Shown here piece after piece: positions 17,521-25,767 of a stretch of DNA of 64,000 bases. The stretch lies in NCBI RefSeq assembly GCF_014196835.1, contig NZ_JACIEK010000003.1, positions 62,001 to 126,000 of the forward strand, in the 5' to 3' direction. Within the stretch, counting starts at the first letter, position 1. The number at the start of each line of letters is the position of its first letter. The stretch is from Aureimonas pseudogalii (GTDB lineage Bacteria > Pseudomonadota > Alphaproteobacteria > Rhizobiales > Rhizobiaceae). The notes under the pieces are model-generated. The model was not told where the DNA came from. It made no database searches and worked only from the letters and a program-made list of their open reading frames with translations. Both the position numbers and the translations under genes were made by a program.

Positions 17521-18162
17521 ATGTCCCGCCTTCTCGCCGAGATCGTTCCGGTCACGCCGTTCCAGCAGAATTGCTGCCTCCTCATCGACGAGGCGACGCG
17601 CGCCGGCGTGGTGGTCGATCCCGGCGGCGACGTGGACCGCATCCTCGCCGCGATCGACCGGATGGGCGCCGACATCGGCGCGATCTGGCTGACGCACGGC
17701 CATATCGACCATGCCGGCGGCGCGATGGATCTGAAGGACGCGCTCGGCGTCGAGATCGTCGGGCCCAACCGGGCCGACGCCTCGCTCCTCGGCCGTCTGG
17801 AAGACCAAGCCCGCATGTTCGGCCTGCCCGGTGCCGTGCGCAACTGCGTGCCCGACCGTTGGCTGGACGAGGGTGAAATCGTCTCTGTCGCCGGCCACGA
17901 TTTCGCGGTCCTGCACACGCCCGGCCACTCGCCGGGGCACGTGGTCTTCTACCAGAAGGAGGCGGCATTCCTGCATGCCGGCGACGTGCTCTTTGCCGGC
18001 TCGATCGGGCGTACCGACCTGCCGGGCGGCGACCATGCGGCACTTCTGAACTCGATCCGCACCAAGCTGCTGCCGCTCGGCGACGAGGTCGGCTTCATCT
18101 GCGGCCACGGCCCGGGCAGCCGGCTCGGCGTCGAACGCCGAACCAACCCCTTCCTCGTCTGA
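17521..18162 (+). CDS. MBL-fold metallo-hydrolase (glyoxalase II-like)
   Basis: A 213-residue metallo-beta-lactamase-fold hydrolase with the zinc motif THGHIDHAGG (His59, His61, Asp63, His64), LHTPGHSPGH, FAGSIGRTDLPGG and a final CGHGPGSRLGVERRTNPF. The length and the absence of the C-terminal glyoxalase II domain match YcbL-type enzymes, which hydrolyse S-lactoylglutathione-like thioesters. The substrate is not certain. It follows the ilvE terminator, so it is probably transcribed separately. Confidence 0.92.
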   Translation: MSRLLAEIVPVTPFQQNCCLLIDEATRAGVVVDPGGDVDRILAAIDRMGADIGAIWLTHGHIDHAGGAMDLKDALGVEIVGPNRADASLLGRLEDQARMFGLPGAVRNCVPDRWLDEGEIVSVAGHDFAVLHTPGHSPGHVVFYQKEAAFLHAGDVLFAGSIGRTDLPGGDHAALLNSIRTKLLPLGDEVGFICGHGPGSRLGVERRTNPFLV

Positions 18163-18179
18163 CGCCCGTCCAAGCGCCC

Positions 18180-19223
18180 TCAGGGCTCGCCAGTGCAGAA
18201 GCGCCGGCGCCCGCTCTCGTCGCGATAGGTGCCGAGCGACGCATCGAAATCGGGGTAGCGGGCGACGCAACCGCGCAGCCACTCCTCCGTCCACGGCTCC
18301 GCACCCGTCGCGGCCGGTGTCGCGGCTGCCGGGGGTGCGGCGGTGGCAGCGCTGGCCGTGCGCTCGGCCGGCGTCGGCGTCGGCACCCGCTCGGGCCCGG
18401 CCGCCGGCGAACGAGCGGGCGCCCGCATCAATTCGTCGGCCGGCGCGGGCGATCCCTCGTCGGGATAGATCAGCGCCTGACGGTCCTCGGCCGGCAATTC
18501 GTCAAAGGGTGTTCCATTTTGCACCGGCGCGAGCGCGGCCTCGTCCTTATGGGATGTGGAACCCGGCCGATCGAAACCGGGTGCGATCCGTATGATCTTC
18601 GTGGCGCCCGAATAGACGACGTCGAGCCCGTCGCGTCCGTAGGGGCGGCGATCGAGCCGGGCGGATGCGACGTCGATGATCCGTGCGTCGCTTCCTGCCT
18701 CGCGGGATTTCATGAGCGTCGGCGGCGGCGGCTCGGCGGCCGGTGCGCTGATCACCACGAAGGACGATCCGCCGCCGATCCCCGACGTTCCGTAGAACGA
18801 GCCGCGCTCGACCGCCCCTGGTGAGAAACGCACCCCGGTTTCAGCCCCATCATACCGGCGGAGAGCGTCCTGTCGTCGCTGCGAGCTGGCCTCGGAGCGG
18901 CCGCCTCGGCGCGCGGCATCGATCTCGTCGAGCGTGCCACGCTCCCAATTCCGATCGCTCCGGTATGGCAGCGGCTCCGCCCAGTGGTTGCCGCCCGAAA
19001 CGGTCCGAATGGATCCACCGCGAAGGTCGGAAGCGGCGGAGAACGGCTCCTGATGGCTCTGCGGATGAATGTGCGTCACCGAGCCCGTCCGCTCGTATCC
19101 GACGTCCCGGTCATAGGCATGGGAAAACGACCCGCCCGAGACCGCGCCGCCTTCGACGGCCGAGGCGGGAACGGCGCCGACACAGAGCCCGGTACCGAGA
19201 ATGGCGACGGAAAGGAGTCTCAT
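18180..19223 (-). CDS. Secreted protein with C-terminal BA14K-like domain
   Basis: A 347-residue exported protein. A signal peptide MRLLSVAILGTGLCVGAVPASA is followed by a long low-complexity region rich in Gly, Ser, Arg, Ala and Pro. The last 35 residues (EEWLRGCVARYPDFDASLGT, then YRDESGRRRFC) match the layout of the BA14K-like repeat seen in rhizobial and Brucella envelope proteins (W-x-x-x-C-x-x-x-Y-x-x-F-x-x-x-x-G-T-Y with a closing Cys). Brucella BA14K is an immunoreactive lectin-like protein. The middle part is unrecognised. A perfect TTAA-N7-TTAA site lies 16 bases upstream of the start. Confidence 0.8.
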   Translation of the reverse strand: MRLLSVAILGTGLCVGAVPASAVEGGAVSGGSFSHAYDRDVGYERTGSVTHIHPQSHQEPFSAASDLRGGSIRTVSGGNHWAEPLPYRSDRNWERGTLDEIDAARRGGRSEASSQRRQDALRRYDGAETGVRFSPGAVERGSFYGTSGIGGGSSFVVISAPAAEPPPPTLMKSREAGSDARIIDVASARLDRRPYGRDGLDVVYSGATKIIRIAPGFDRPGSTSHKDEAALAPVQNGTPFDELPAEDRQALIYPDEGSPAPADELMRAPARSPAAGPERVPTPTPAERTASAATAAPPAAATPAATGAEPWTEEWLRGCVARYPDFDASLGTYRDESGRRRFCTGEP

Positions 19224-19238
19224 CGAGTGACCTGCGCG

Positions 19239-19253
19239 TTAACGTTTCGTTAA
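19239..19253 (-). promoter_or_regulatory. CtrA-type box upstream of the BA14K-like gene
   Basis: TTAACGTTTCGTTAA fits TTAA-N7-TTAA exactly on both strands and is embedded in a 17-base perfect inverted repeat (GTTAACG-TTT-CGTTAAC, 19238-19254). This is the binding pattern of the alphaproteobacterial cell-cycle regulator CtrA. It ends 16 bases before the ATG, so it would overlap or follow the core promoter. Confidence 0.6.
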
Positions 19254-19323
19254 CAGCTACGGAGCAATCGGCATGCCAAGACGACGTTCCGATGTGGAAC
19301 GACCGGTTGTGAAAATGGTCATG

Positions 19324-19352
19324 AAAAACCCGCCGGATTGCTCGGGCGGGTT
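19324..19352 (-). terminator. Intrinsic terminator of the cold-shock gene
   Basis: On the minus strand AACCCGCC, a ten-base loop and GGCGGGTT are followed by a run of five T (stem 19345-19352 with 19327-19334). It lies 30 bases after the cold-shock stop. Confidence 0.85.
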
Positions 19353-19381
19353 CAAGGGCAGGTTGCGAGACGTCGCGAAGA

Positions 19382-19597
19382 TCAGTCGGCCGCCTCGAGG
19401 TTGACGGCCTTCGGGCCCTTGCCGCGCTTGTCCGGCTCGGTCTCGTAGGAAACCTTCTGGTTCTCGACCAGCCCGGAAAGACCGGACGCCTGGACAGCCG
19501 AGATATGCACGAAGATGTCGGCGCCGCCGTTGTCAGGCTTGATGAAGCCGAAGCCCTTTTCGGTGTTGAAGAACTTCACGGTACCAGTCTGTGACAT
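19382..19597 (-). CDS. cspA: Cold-shock protein, CspA family
   Basis: A 71-residue single cold-shock domain with RNP1 KGFGFIKP (14-21) and RNP2 DIFVHIS (28-34). It binds single-stranded RNA and DNA and can melt mRNA structure. AAGGAAAAGGG precedes the ATG closely. The upstream sequence to about 19800 is less GC-rich and carries a 12-base palindrome GGAGGCGCCTCC (19710-19721), as expected for a long structured 5' leader. Many cspA genes are controlled through such leaders. A good terminator follows. Confidence 0.96.
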   Translation of the reverse strand: MSQTGTVKFFNTEKGFGFIKPDNGGADIFVHISAVQASGLSGLVENQKVSYETEPDKRGKGPKAVNLEAAD

Positions 19598-20630
19598 GAT
19601 GAAACCCTTTTCCTTGGCTTATTCGTTGCCCTTGCGGGCCTGGCAGGCAAGTCTTGATGCGAGGAAAAGGAAACGATACATCGTGATCGGCTTTCACCGA
19701 TGACCCGGAGGAGGCGCCTCCGATACGCAATTCGTCCATTACCCGAGTTCGCGATTTTGCCCGAACGAGAATCTCTTGCAATCTGCCTGTTGACTTTGCA
19801 AGCGAAAGTTTCATGGACAGCATTCACATTTCGTTTCCTGGCCGACTGGCGTTAGCCTTGCGGTTGTTGGAGCAAGTGGACGAATGCGCCCGCTGCCTTG
19901 CCGCGATCCGGTTTTCGCCACACGTTGACCATCGTCGGACCGGGCTGTTCTTCCTTTCTCGTCGAACCGTGCGGTTCGACGCCAGACTTGTTCTTTCCGG
20001 CCTTGCGCAGAGCCAGGTGACACCACAAGGCGTCGCCATTTCTTCGAATGGATGCGCCGGGAGCGCTGCTTTCGCGGATGATTCGGCGTGGTCGAGCCAT
20101 TCCAGGTGTGATCCGGCGCTTTGGCGCGTCCCAACGGTTGTAGGTGGATCGCGGTTCTCGGTGCGGTCTGCCTGCCATTGAACGTCTCCCCTGAAGGATA
20201 ACCCTCGCGGATCGTCTCGGTGCAGATCGTATAAACGTCTTCGATACGTTGGCAGCAGGGATGGCGACGCCCGCGACCCCCCTTTGATGGCGCAACGTGA
20301 TCTCGGCTTTGTGATCGGTGATCGTCGTCTTCAACTGGCCGCCGAACGTCGGCACTTCGCTCCGCTGCAATCCACTGACCCCTCGAACCTCGATGCTGGC
20401 ACGCCGACGACTGCGCAGCCGACAACCGGATCAGTCGCCGAGACCTTCGCGGCGGTGTACGCACCACAGTTCGCGACCGCTGCGCAGGTTTGGGTTCACC
20501 CAGTGATCGTCAAGGCATGGCGCGTCGAGCGCATACCCACGCCTGACGGCTTCGTGACACCTTGCTCGCAACGGAATCGGCTCGTTCGACTTCCTGTGTC
20601 GATCGTTCAAGAATTCTAGGACACGACGCC
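19598..20630. other. Gene-poor region of about 1 kb with lower GC
   Basis: Between the cold-shock gene and the small secreted proteins there is no recognised gene. The first 200 bases are probably the cspA leader and promoter; TTGCAA occurs twice about 20 bases apart there. The only candidate reading frame with a ribosome-binding site is a basic 108-residue protein at 19852-20178. Long plus-strand frames here look like antisense shadows. No tRNA, rRNA or mobile-element signature was seen. A small RNA cannot be excluded. Confidence 0.4.
19852..20178 (-). CDS. Possible small basic protein of unknown function
   Basis: A 108-residue frame starting MAGRPHREPRSTYNRWDAPK, strongly basic, with no recognised domain, signal peptide or membrane segment. 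In its favour is GGGGAGA seven bases before the ATG. Against it are codon third positions with clearly less G and C than neighbouring genes, and no familiar relatives. It may be an orphan gene in horizontally acquired or relaxed DNA, or a chance frame. Confidence 0.3.
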   Translation of the reverse strand: MAGRPHREPRSTYNRWDAPKRRITPGMARPRRIIRESSAPGASIRRNGDALWCHLALRKAGKNKSGVEPHGSTRKEEQPGPTMVNVWRKPDRGKAAGAFVHLLQQPQG

Positions 20631-20966
20631 ATGAACCGTACCGCCATCATCGCCGCCGCTTTCGCCTTTGCCGCGACGCCCGGTCTCGCGCAGTCGCCGA
20701 ATCCGGCTTCGACCACGCCGGTCATTCCGGAGGCGAGCACCGCCGCCCCCGAAAGTCCCGATCGCATGGGAGCAGCCGCGTCCACCGGCGACACCACGCA
20801 GTCGCCCGGAACGGACGGGCTGATCGGCACCGACGCCAGCGCCACGAGCTCGACGTCCCGGGATGGAACGAGCGTGCCGACGCAGGGGCTGAGCGAAAGC
20901 GAGGCGGCAACGGCGACCGAGACGACACCATCCGGCGGGATCGTGCCCGGCCAGAGCTCGAACTGA
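20631..20966 (+). CDS. Small exported protein ending in SGGIVPGQ-SSN
   Basis: A 111-residue protein with a clear signal peptide (MNRTAIIAAAFAFAATPGLAQ, about 21 residues). The mature part is a Ser/Thr/Ala/Pro/Gly-rich, probably disordered chain without Cys. The C-terminus TPSGGIVPGQSSN shares SGG[I/L]VPGQ plus three residues with two neighbours. Its function is unknown and no family is recognised. It is the first of four consecutive small exported proteins on this strand. Confidence 0.7.
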   Translation: MNRTAIIAAAFAFAATPGLAQSPNPASTTPVIPEASTAAPESPDRMGAAASTGDTTQSPGTDGLIGTDASATSSTSRDGTSVPTQGLSESEAATATETTPSGGIVPGQSSN

Positions 20967-21113
20967 TCCGTTTCGTTCGATCGCCTTCGCATGCCTTCGC
21001 GGCGGCGATCGTCGTGACGATCGATGGCCGCGTCTCACTCACCGTCCGGCGAGGAACGGAGCGGCTCCCGAACCGTTGATCGCGCAGTTCATTTCAGAGG
21101 AACAGAAGACATC

Positions 21114-21455
21114 ATGTCGAGAACACTCGCCGCCCTTGCCGTTGCGGCTCTCGTCGGCTCTGCCGCCCCGACCTTCGCGCAGGATTCAGCGCCCATTCCG
21201 CAGGGGGGCCAGGTGGTGGAACTCGGACAGGGCACGGATGTGGCCCCGCGGTACAACAACCTGCCGGGCGTCGGCCTCGAGCCGTCTTCCTCCAGCCGCA
21301 GCACGAGCCCGAGGGGGCCGGGCGGGCTTTCCAACGGTATCGGAGCCTATGGTGTAATGGCGCCTGACGCTTCCGGCACCGCCGGCAACGCGACGACCCG
21401 GATTCCCGGCGCCATCCCCGACACGAATAGCGGCATCGGCATTCCCCTCAACTGA
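21114..21455 (+). CDS. Small exported protein of unknown function
   Basis: A 113-residue protein with signal peptide MSRTLAALAVAALVGSAAPTFAQ. The mature part is rich in Gly, Ser, Pro and Asn (NNLPGVGLEPSSSSRSTSPRG) and ends SGIGIPLN, so it lacks the SGGxVPGQ ending of its neighbours. The base composition is normal for the window. A nine-bp hairpin follows 22 bases after the stop. Confidence 0.7.
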   Translation: MSRTLAALAVAALVGSAAPTFAQDSAPIPQGGQVVELGQGTDVAPRYNNLPGVGLEPSSSSRSTSPRGPGGLSNGIGAYGVMAPDASGTAGNATTRIPGAIPDTNSGIGIPLN

Positions 21456-21476
21456 TGGTCACTTCCCGGCCATTTC

Positions 21477-21498
21477 GTCCGGACCTTTCGGTCCGGAC
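21477..21498 (+). terminator. Hairpin between small secreted-protein genes
   Basis: GTCCGGACC (21477-21485) pairs perfectly with GGTCCGGAC (21490-21498) around a TTTC loop. There is no T-run, so termination would be weak. It may instead mark an mRNA end or a processing site. Confidence 0.45.
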
Positions 21499-21519
21499 CT
21501 ACTCACGGATGATCTGGCG

Positions 21520-21663
21520 ATGACGCGTTCAACTCTGATGACCGTCGCTGCATTGGTCTTTGCGCTCACCGGGTGCCAGCTTGAGCGACAACGCGGCGTG
21601 CTGCCAACGGGAACGGGGCAGACCTCGTCGGGCGGTCTCGTGCCGGGACAAGTCGAACACTGA
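21520..21663 (+). CDS. Tiny lipoprotein ending in SGGLVPGQ-VEH
   Basis: A 47-residue frame. The N-terminus MTRSTLMTVAALVFALTGC is a lipoprotein signal with lipobox LTGC, so the mature peptide has only about 29 residues and would be anchored to a membrane by a lipidated Cys. It ends TSSGGLVPGQVEH, matching its neighbours in SGG[I/L]VPGQ plus three residues. It is short, but the lipobox and shared ending both argue that it is real. Function unknown. Confidence 0.65.
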   Translation: MTRSTLMTVAALVFALTGCQLERQRGVLPTGTGQTSSGGLVPGQVEH

Positions 21664-21916
21664 GCGACGGCATGCAGATGGCAACGCGCCGGGCCGCGTA
21701 GCGATGTGCTTCCAACAGCATGCGACACGACATCGTTTCGGCTGACGCGAACCGCATCGACCATGGGGAGGGGCTTCGATTTCAGGGCCCTTTTTCCGTC
21801 CGGTGACGGCGCTCGCACCGCCGCCCTCTGGGGGAACCGGGGGGAAAGCATGGCCGTTGAAGGCACAACGCGCTGCCGCGATACGCCGGCGCCCCCTCCA
21901 TCGAAAGCCAGACGCC

Positions 21917-22207
21917 ATGAAGACCAAGATCACGCTCGCTGCCGTTCTGCTCTCGACGGCTCCCGTCTTCGCGCAAGGCGCGGGCGTCACTCTCTCGTCA
22001 CGCGAGCGCGCGGTCGCCACCGAACGTCACGTGCTGCCGGACGGGCGCGTCGTGCTTCTTCCCGCCAATGGCGGCCTGCCGTTCCTGTTCGGTCTCGGCG
22101 ATGCCTATGGCAAGCCGTCGAGCGTGCCGGTGGTGCGTGGCACCACGCCCTCCGTGCTCGCCTCCACGCCCTCCGGCGGTCTGGTGCCCGGCCAGACGCC
22201 CGAGTAG
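21917..22207 (+). CDS. Small exported protein ending in SGGLVPGQ-TPE
   Basis: A 96-residue protein with signal peptide MKTKITLAAVLLSTAPVFAQ. The mature part contains HVLPDGRVVLLPANGGLPFL and ends TPSGGLVPGQTPE, the same C-terminal motif as the genes at 20631 and 21520. It has no Cys and no recognised domain. The 253 bases before it hold no further gene that could be supported. Confidence 0.7.
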   Translation: MKTKITLAAVLLSTAPVFAQGAGVTLSSRERAVATERHVLPDGRVVLLPANGGLPFLFGLGDAYGKPSSVPVVRGTTPSVLASTPSGGLVPGQTPE

Positions 22208-22210
22208 CGC

Positions 22211-22951
22211 TCAGCCATCGATCGCCACGAGGAACCGGCGGATCGTCTCGGACAAGCCGAACTCCAGCGTGTCGGCGATCAGAGCATGCCCGATCGAGAC
22301 CTCCGACAGCGTCGGAATCGCGCGCTTGAGCTCCGGAAGATTGCCCACCGTCAGGTCGTGTCCGGCATTGACAGTGAGGCCGGCCGTAATGGCGGCGTCC
22401 GCCGCCGCCTTCAGTCGGGCGAGCTCCCGTTGCGCGGCCTCGGGGTCGGAATGGGTGGCGCCGTAGGGCCCCGTGTAGAACTCGACGCGGCTGGCCCCGA
22501 GTCGGGCTGCGACGTCCAGCCCCTCGGGCGAGGGATCGGCGAAGAGCGAAGTCCGCGCGCCGAAGCCGGTGACGCGAGCGATCGCCGCTTCCAGGCGCTC
22601 CGCCTCCCGCACGAAATCCCAGCCATGGTCCGAGGTCGCCTGCGACGGGTCGTCGGGCACCAGCGTCACCTGGTCGGCGCGCGCGGCTTCGCAGAGGTCG
22701 AGGAAGGCTTCGGACGGATAGCCCTCGACGTTGAATTCGGCCTGCGGGAACTCGGCGTCGATGAGCGCGCGCAGGTCGGGAAGGTCGGAAAAGCGGACAT
22801 GGCGCTGGTCGGGCCGCGGATGAACCGTCAGCCCTCCTGCTCCGCTCGCCAAGGCCAGCCGCCCGAACCGCACGACGCTCGGCCAGGGCAGATCGCGCCG
22901 GTTGCGAAGCATCGCCACGGCGTTGACGTTGACGGACAGGACGGTGCGCAT
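22211..22951 (-). CDS. pdxJ: Pyridoxine 5'-phosphate synthase
   Basis: A 246-residue TIM-barrel enzyme that condenses 1-deoxyxylulose 5-phosphate with 3-amino-2-oxopropyl phosphate to form pyridoxine 5'-phosphate. Visible family parts are [20 protein letters not shown] at the start, [41 protein letters not shown] and [11 protein letters not shown]. It is the variant with WPS after the first motif. GAGG precedes the ATG at 22951. It is divergent from the altronate dehydratase gene, with about 220 bases between. Confidence 0.95.
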   Translation of the reverse strand: MRTVLSVNVNAVAMLRNRRDLPWPSVVRFGRLALASGAGGLTVHPRPDQRHVRFSDLPDLRALIDAEFPQAEFNVEGYPSEAFLDLCEAARADQVTLVPDDPSQATSDHGWDFVREAERLEAAIARVTGFGARTSLFADPSPEGLDVAARLGASRVEFYTGPYGATHSDPEAAQRELARLKAAADAAITAGLTVNAGHDLTVGNLPELKRAIPTLSEVSIGHALIADTLEFGLSETIRRFLVAIDG

Positions 22952-23174
22952 CGGATCGACCTCATGCAAAAGGCACGACGGGGATGGTGCCGGACGCATG
23001 CTGTTATCGGTCGGGCGGTGGGGGGATCAAGGGCGCGCCGGTCCGCCTTCGACGGGAAGCGTGAACCCTCGCAAGAATCGGCCTTGTCAGCGGACGCATG
23101 CGCTGCGATATCCATGAGAATGCATTTTTGTCGGCAAAGATCATTTCTGCCGCAAGCGCGAGGGTCGCGATCCC

Positions 23175-24713
23175 ATGCTCACCGTGCCAGACGCCGCCCC
23201 GACGATCCTGCTGCATCCCGTCGACACCGTGCGTGTGGCGCGGCGGCCGATCGAGCCCGGCCAGCCCGTGGGCGTGCCCGGCATTCTCGCGCGCCAAGCC
23301 GTACCGAGCGGCCACAAGGTCGCCATCCGTCCGGTGGCGCTGGGCGACAGCATCCTGAAATACGGCCAGATCATCGGCTATGCGACCGCGCCGATCGAGG
23401 CGGGCGACCACGTGCATCTGCAGAATATGGCGATGCACGAGAGCGAGGTGCATCACGAGTTCGCCGCCGACGCGCGCGCCACGCCGCTGTTGCCGGAGGC
23501 CGAACGCCGCACCTTCGAGGGATATCTACGCGCCGACGGGCAGGTGGGCACCCGCAACTACATCGGCATCATCTCGTCGGTGAACTGCTCGGCCACCGTG
23601 TCGCGCGCCATCGCCGACCATTTCAACAACAAGGGCGGGCTCGAAGGCTTTCCGAACGTCGATGGCGTGGTGGCGCTGACCCACGGCATGGGCTGCGCGC
23701 TGTCGCTCAAGACCGAGGGCTACACCTATCTCGCCCGCACGCTGAGCGGCTATGCGCGCAACCCGAATTTCGCGGGCATCCTGATGATCGGGCTCGGCTG
23801 CGAGAGCAACCAGATTTCTTTCATCACCGAGAAATACGGGCTGGAGGAAGGCCCGACGCTGCGCACGATGACGATCCAGCAGCTCGGCGGCACCCGCAAG
23901 ACGGTTGAGCAGGCCTCGGCGCTCATCCGCGAGATGCTGCCGGCCGCCAATGCCATTCCGCGTACCACCCAGCCGCTCTCGGGCCTGAAGCTCGCGCTCG
24001 AATGCGGCGGCTCCGATGGCTACAGCGGCATCTCGGCCAATCCGGCGCTCGGCTACGCATCCGACCTTCTGGTGCGCAACGGCGGCACGGCGGTGCTGGC
24101 GGAGACGCCGGAGATCTACGGTGCCGAGCATCTCCTGACGCGCCGGGCCGTGAGCCCCGCCGTGGCGCAGAAGCTTATGGACCGCATCTCGTGGTGGCGC
24201 GACTACACCGAGCGCCACGGCATGGAGCTGAACAACAACCCCTCGCACGGCAACAAGGCGGGGGGTCTCACGACGATCCTCGAGAAGTCGCTCGGCGCGG
24301 TCGCCAAGGGCGGTTCGATGCCGCTCGAAGCCGTGTACGAATATGCCGAGCTCATCGACCGCACCGGCTTCGTGTTCATGGACACGCCCGGCTACGACCC
24401 GGTGGCGGTGACCGGCCAGATCGCCGGCGGCTGCAACATGCTGATCTTCACCACGGGCCGGGGCTCGGTCTCGGGCTGGAAGCCGGTTCCGACGATCAAG
24501 GTGGCGACGAACACCGAGATGTTCGAGCACATGGTCGAGGACATGGACTTCAACTGCGGCGGCATCGTCACGGGGGAGGATTCGATCGAGGCCGCCGGAC
24601 AACGGATGTTCGACAAGCTGCTCGCGGTCGCCTCGGGCGAGCGCACGCTGAGCGAGATCTACGACTACGGCGACAACGAGTTCGTGCCCTGGCAGCTCGG
24701 CGCCGTCACGTAG
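23175..24713 (+). CDS. uxaA: Altronate dehydratase (UxaA family)
   Basis: A 512-residue protein with an N-terminal SAF domain (about 1-90) and a C-terminal UxaA/GarD catalytic domain containing VGTRNYIGIISSVNCS, HGMGCALS, LGCESNQ, CGGSDGYSGISANP and NNPSHGNKAGGLTTI. It dehydrates D-altronate to 2-keto-3-deoxygluconate in galacturonate breakdown. Galactarate dehydratase is the main alternative. The GntR gene 15 bases downstream is probably its regulator. The glucuronate genes are about 18 kb away, and no tagaturonate reductase is in this window. Confidence 0.88.
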   Translation: MLTVPDAAPTILLHPVDTVRVARRPIEPGQPVGVPGILARQAVPSGHKVAIRPVALGDSILKYGQIIGYATAPIEAGDHVHLQNMAMHESEVHHEFAADARATPLLPEAERRTFEGYLRADGQVGTRNYIGIISSVNCSATVSRAIADHFNNKGGLEGFPNVDGVVALTHGMGCALSLKTEGYTYLARTLSGYARNPNFAGILMIGLGCESNQISFITEKYGLEEGPTLRTMTIQQLGGTRKTVEQASALIREMLPAANAIPRTTQPLSGLKLALECGGSDGYSGISANPALGYASDLLVRNGGTAVLAETPEIYGAEHLLTRRAVSPAVAQKLMDRISWWRDYTERHGMELNNNPSHGNKAGGLTTILEKSLGAVAKGGSMPLEAVYEYAELIDRTGFVFMDTPGYDPVAVTGQIAGGCNMLIFTTGRGSVSGWKPVPTIKVATNTEMFEHMVEDMDFNCGGIVTGEDSIEAAGQRMFDKLLAVASGERTLSEIYDYGDNEFVPWQLGAVT

Positions 24714-24728
24714 TCGGGCCACGACGAC

Positions 24729-25748
24729 GTGGACACGGTCGAGCCATCGGCGGCCCCCGGCGCCGATGTCTGCGAAGCGCACGGCGAGCGGCTTCCGGCC
24801 TACGAGCGTATCGCGCGCCGCTTGAGGCGAGCGCTCGACGCCGGCGCCATACCGCCCGGCACGATCCTGCTCGAAGGGCCGCTCGCGGCGCTCTTCGCCT
24901 CCAGCCGTTCGCCGGTGCGCCAAGCGCTCGCGGCGCTGGCGCGGGAAGGGCGCGTGCGGCGCTTCGCCGGGCGCGGCGTCGTCGCGGGTGAGGCGGAGCC
25001 GCGGCGGATCGAGCTCGATCCGTCGATGATCGGCCTGGGCGGTGACGAGGACGCGCGTGGCCCACGGGAGGATGCGCTCTACTACCGGTTCGAGCGCGAT
25101 CTCGTGCTACAGTCTCTCGCCGGGCGGTTTCGCGTGAACGAGCTGGCGCTGGCGCGCGCCTTCGAGATCGGCCGGCTTGCCGCAGGCGATCTCCTGCGCC
25201 GGGCCGAGGCGGCTGGCATCGTGGTGCGCGACGAACTCCGGCGATGGCGCATCGTGCCGCTCGACGTCGATCGCCTGCGCCAGATCTACGACCTGCGCAT
25301 CGCGCTCGAACCGCTGGCGATCCGCCAGACCGGAGGCCGTATTCCCGCCGACCTGCTTCGGGTCGTCGGGATGCGGCATCGAGCGGCGCTCGGCGCCTTC
25401 CCGGCGCTCGACATCGCGACGCTCGACCGGCTGGAGCGGGACCTGCACGTGCTCCTCCTGTCTTTCGCCGAGAACCGCGAGATGGTGGAGGCGCTGCGCC
25501 GTTCGCATCCGATCCTGCTCGTGGGCAAGCACCTGCAGGTCGCCGCAGGATTGGTGCCGCCGGTGGACGACTTCATCGCAGAGCATCTGTCGGTCATCGA
25601 GGCCTTGGCAGGGAACGATCCGGCCGAGGCCGCCCGTCTGCTCGCGAACCATCTGACGAGCTCGCGCCAGACCGCGATCGACCGTTTGAGCCAGATGGCG
25701 CTTGACGAGTCCCGCGACGCCGATCCGGACTACATCGTCCGCCTGTAG
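24729..25748 (+). CDS. GntR-family transcriptional regulator, FCD type
   Basis: A 339-residue protein starting at a GTG. An N-terminal winged helix has ASSRSPVRQALAALAREGRV (about 57-76), and the C-terminal helical ligand domain has YDLRIALEPLAIRQTGG and FIAEHLSVIEALAGNDPAEAARLLANHL, typical of FCD regulators that sense sugar acids or keto acids. A second winged-helix-like segment (RVNELALARAFEIGRLAAGDLLRRAEA) follows the first, so the protein is longer than usual (about 240). It probably controls the uxaA gene just upstream. Confidence 0.88.
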   Translation: MDTVEPSAAPGADVCEAHGERLPAYERIARRLRRALDAGAIPPGTILLEGPLAALFASSRSPVRQALAALAREGRVRRFAGRGVVAGEAEPRRIELDPSMIGLGGDEDARGPREDALYYRFERDLVLQSLAGRFRVNELALARAFEIGRLAAGDLLRRAEAAGIVVRDELRRWRIVPLDVDRLRQIYDLRIALEPLAIRQTGGRIPADLLRVVGMRHRAALGAFPALDIATLDRLERDLHVLLLSFAENREMVEALRRSHPILLVGKHLQVAAGLVPPVDDFIAEHLSVIEALAGNDPAEAARLLANHLTSSRQTAIDRLSQMALDESRDADPDYIVRL

Positions 25749-25767
25749 CGGCGAGGGCGAGGCCGCT

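Noticed and set aside
19813-20181. Plus-strand 122-residue frame opposite the gene-poor region
   Set aside because: No ribosome site of note, no recognisable domain, and it overlaps a better-supported minus-strand frame.
21664-21916. Additional small secreted gene between the lipoprotein and the 96-residue protein
   Set aside because: No frame there combines a start, a signal peptide and the shared C-terminal motif.
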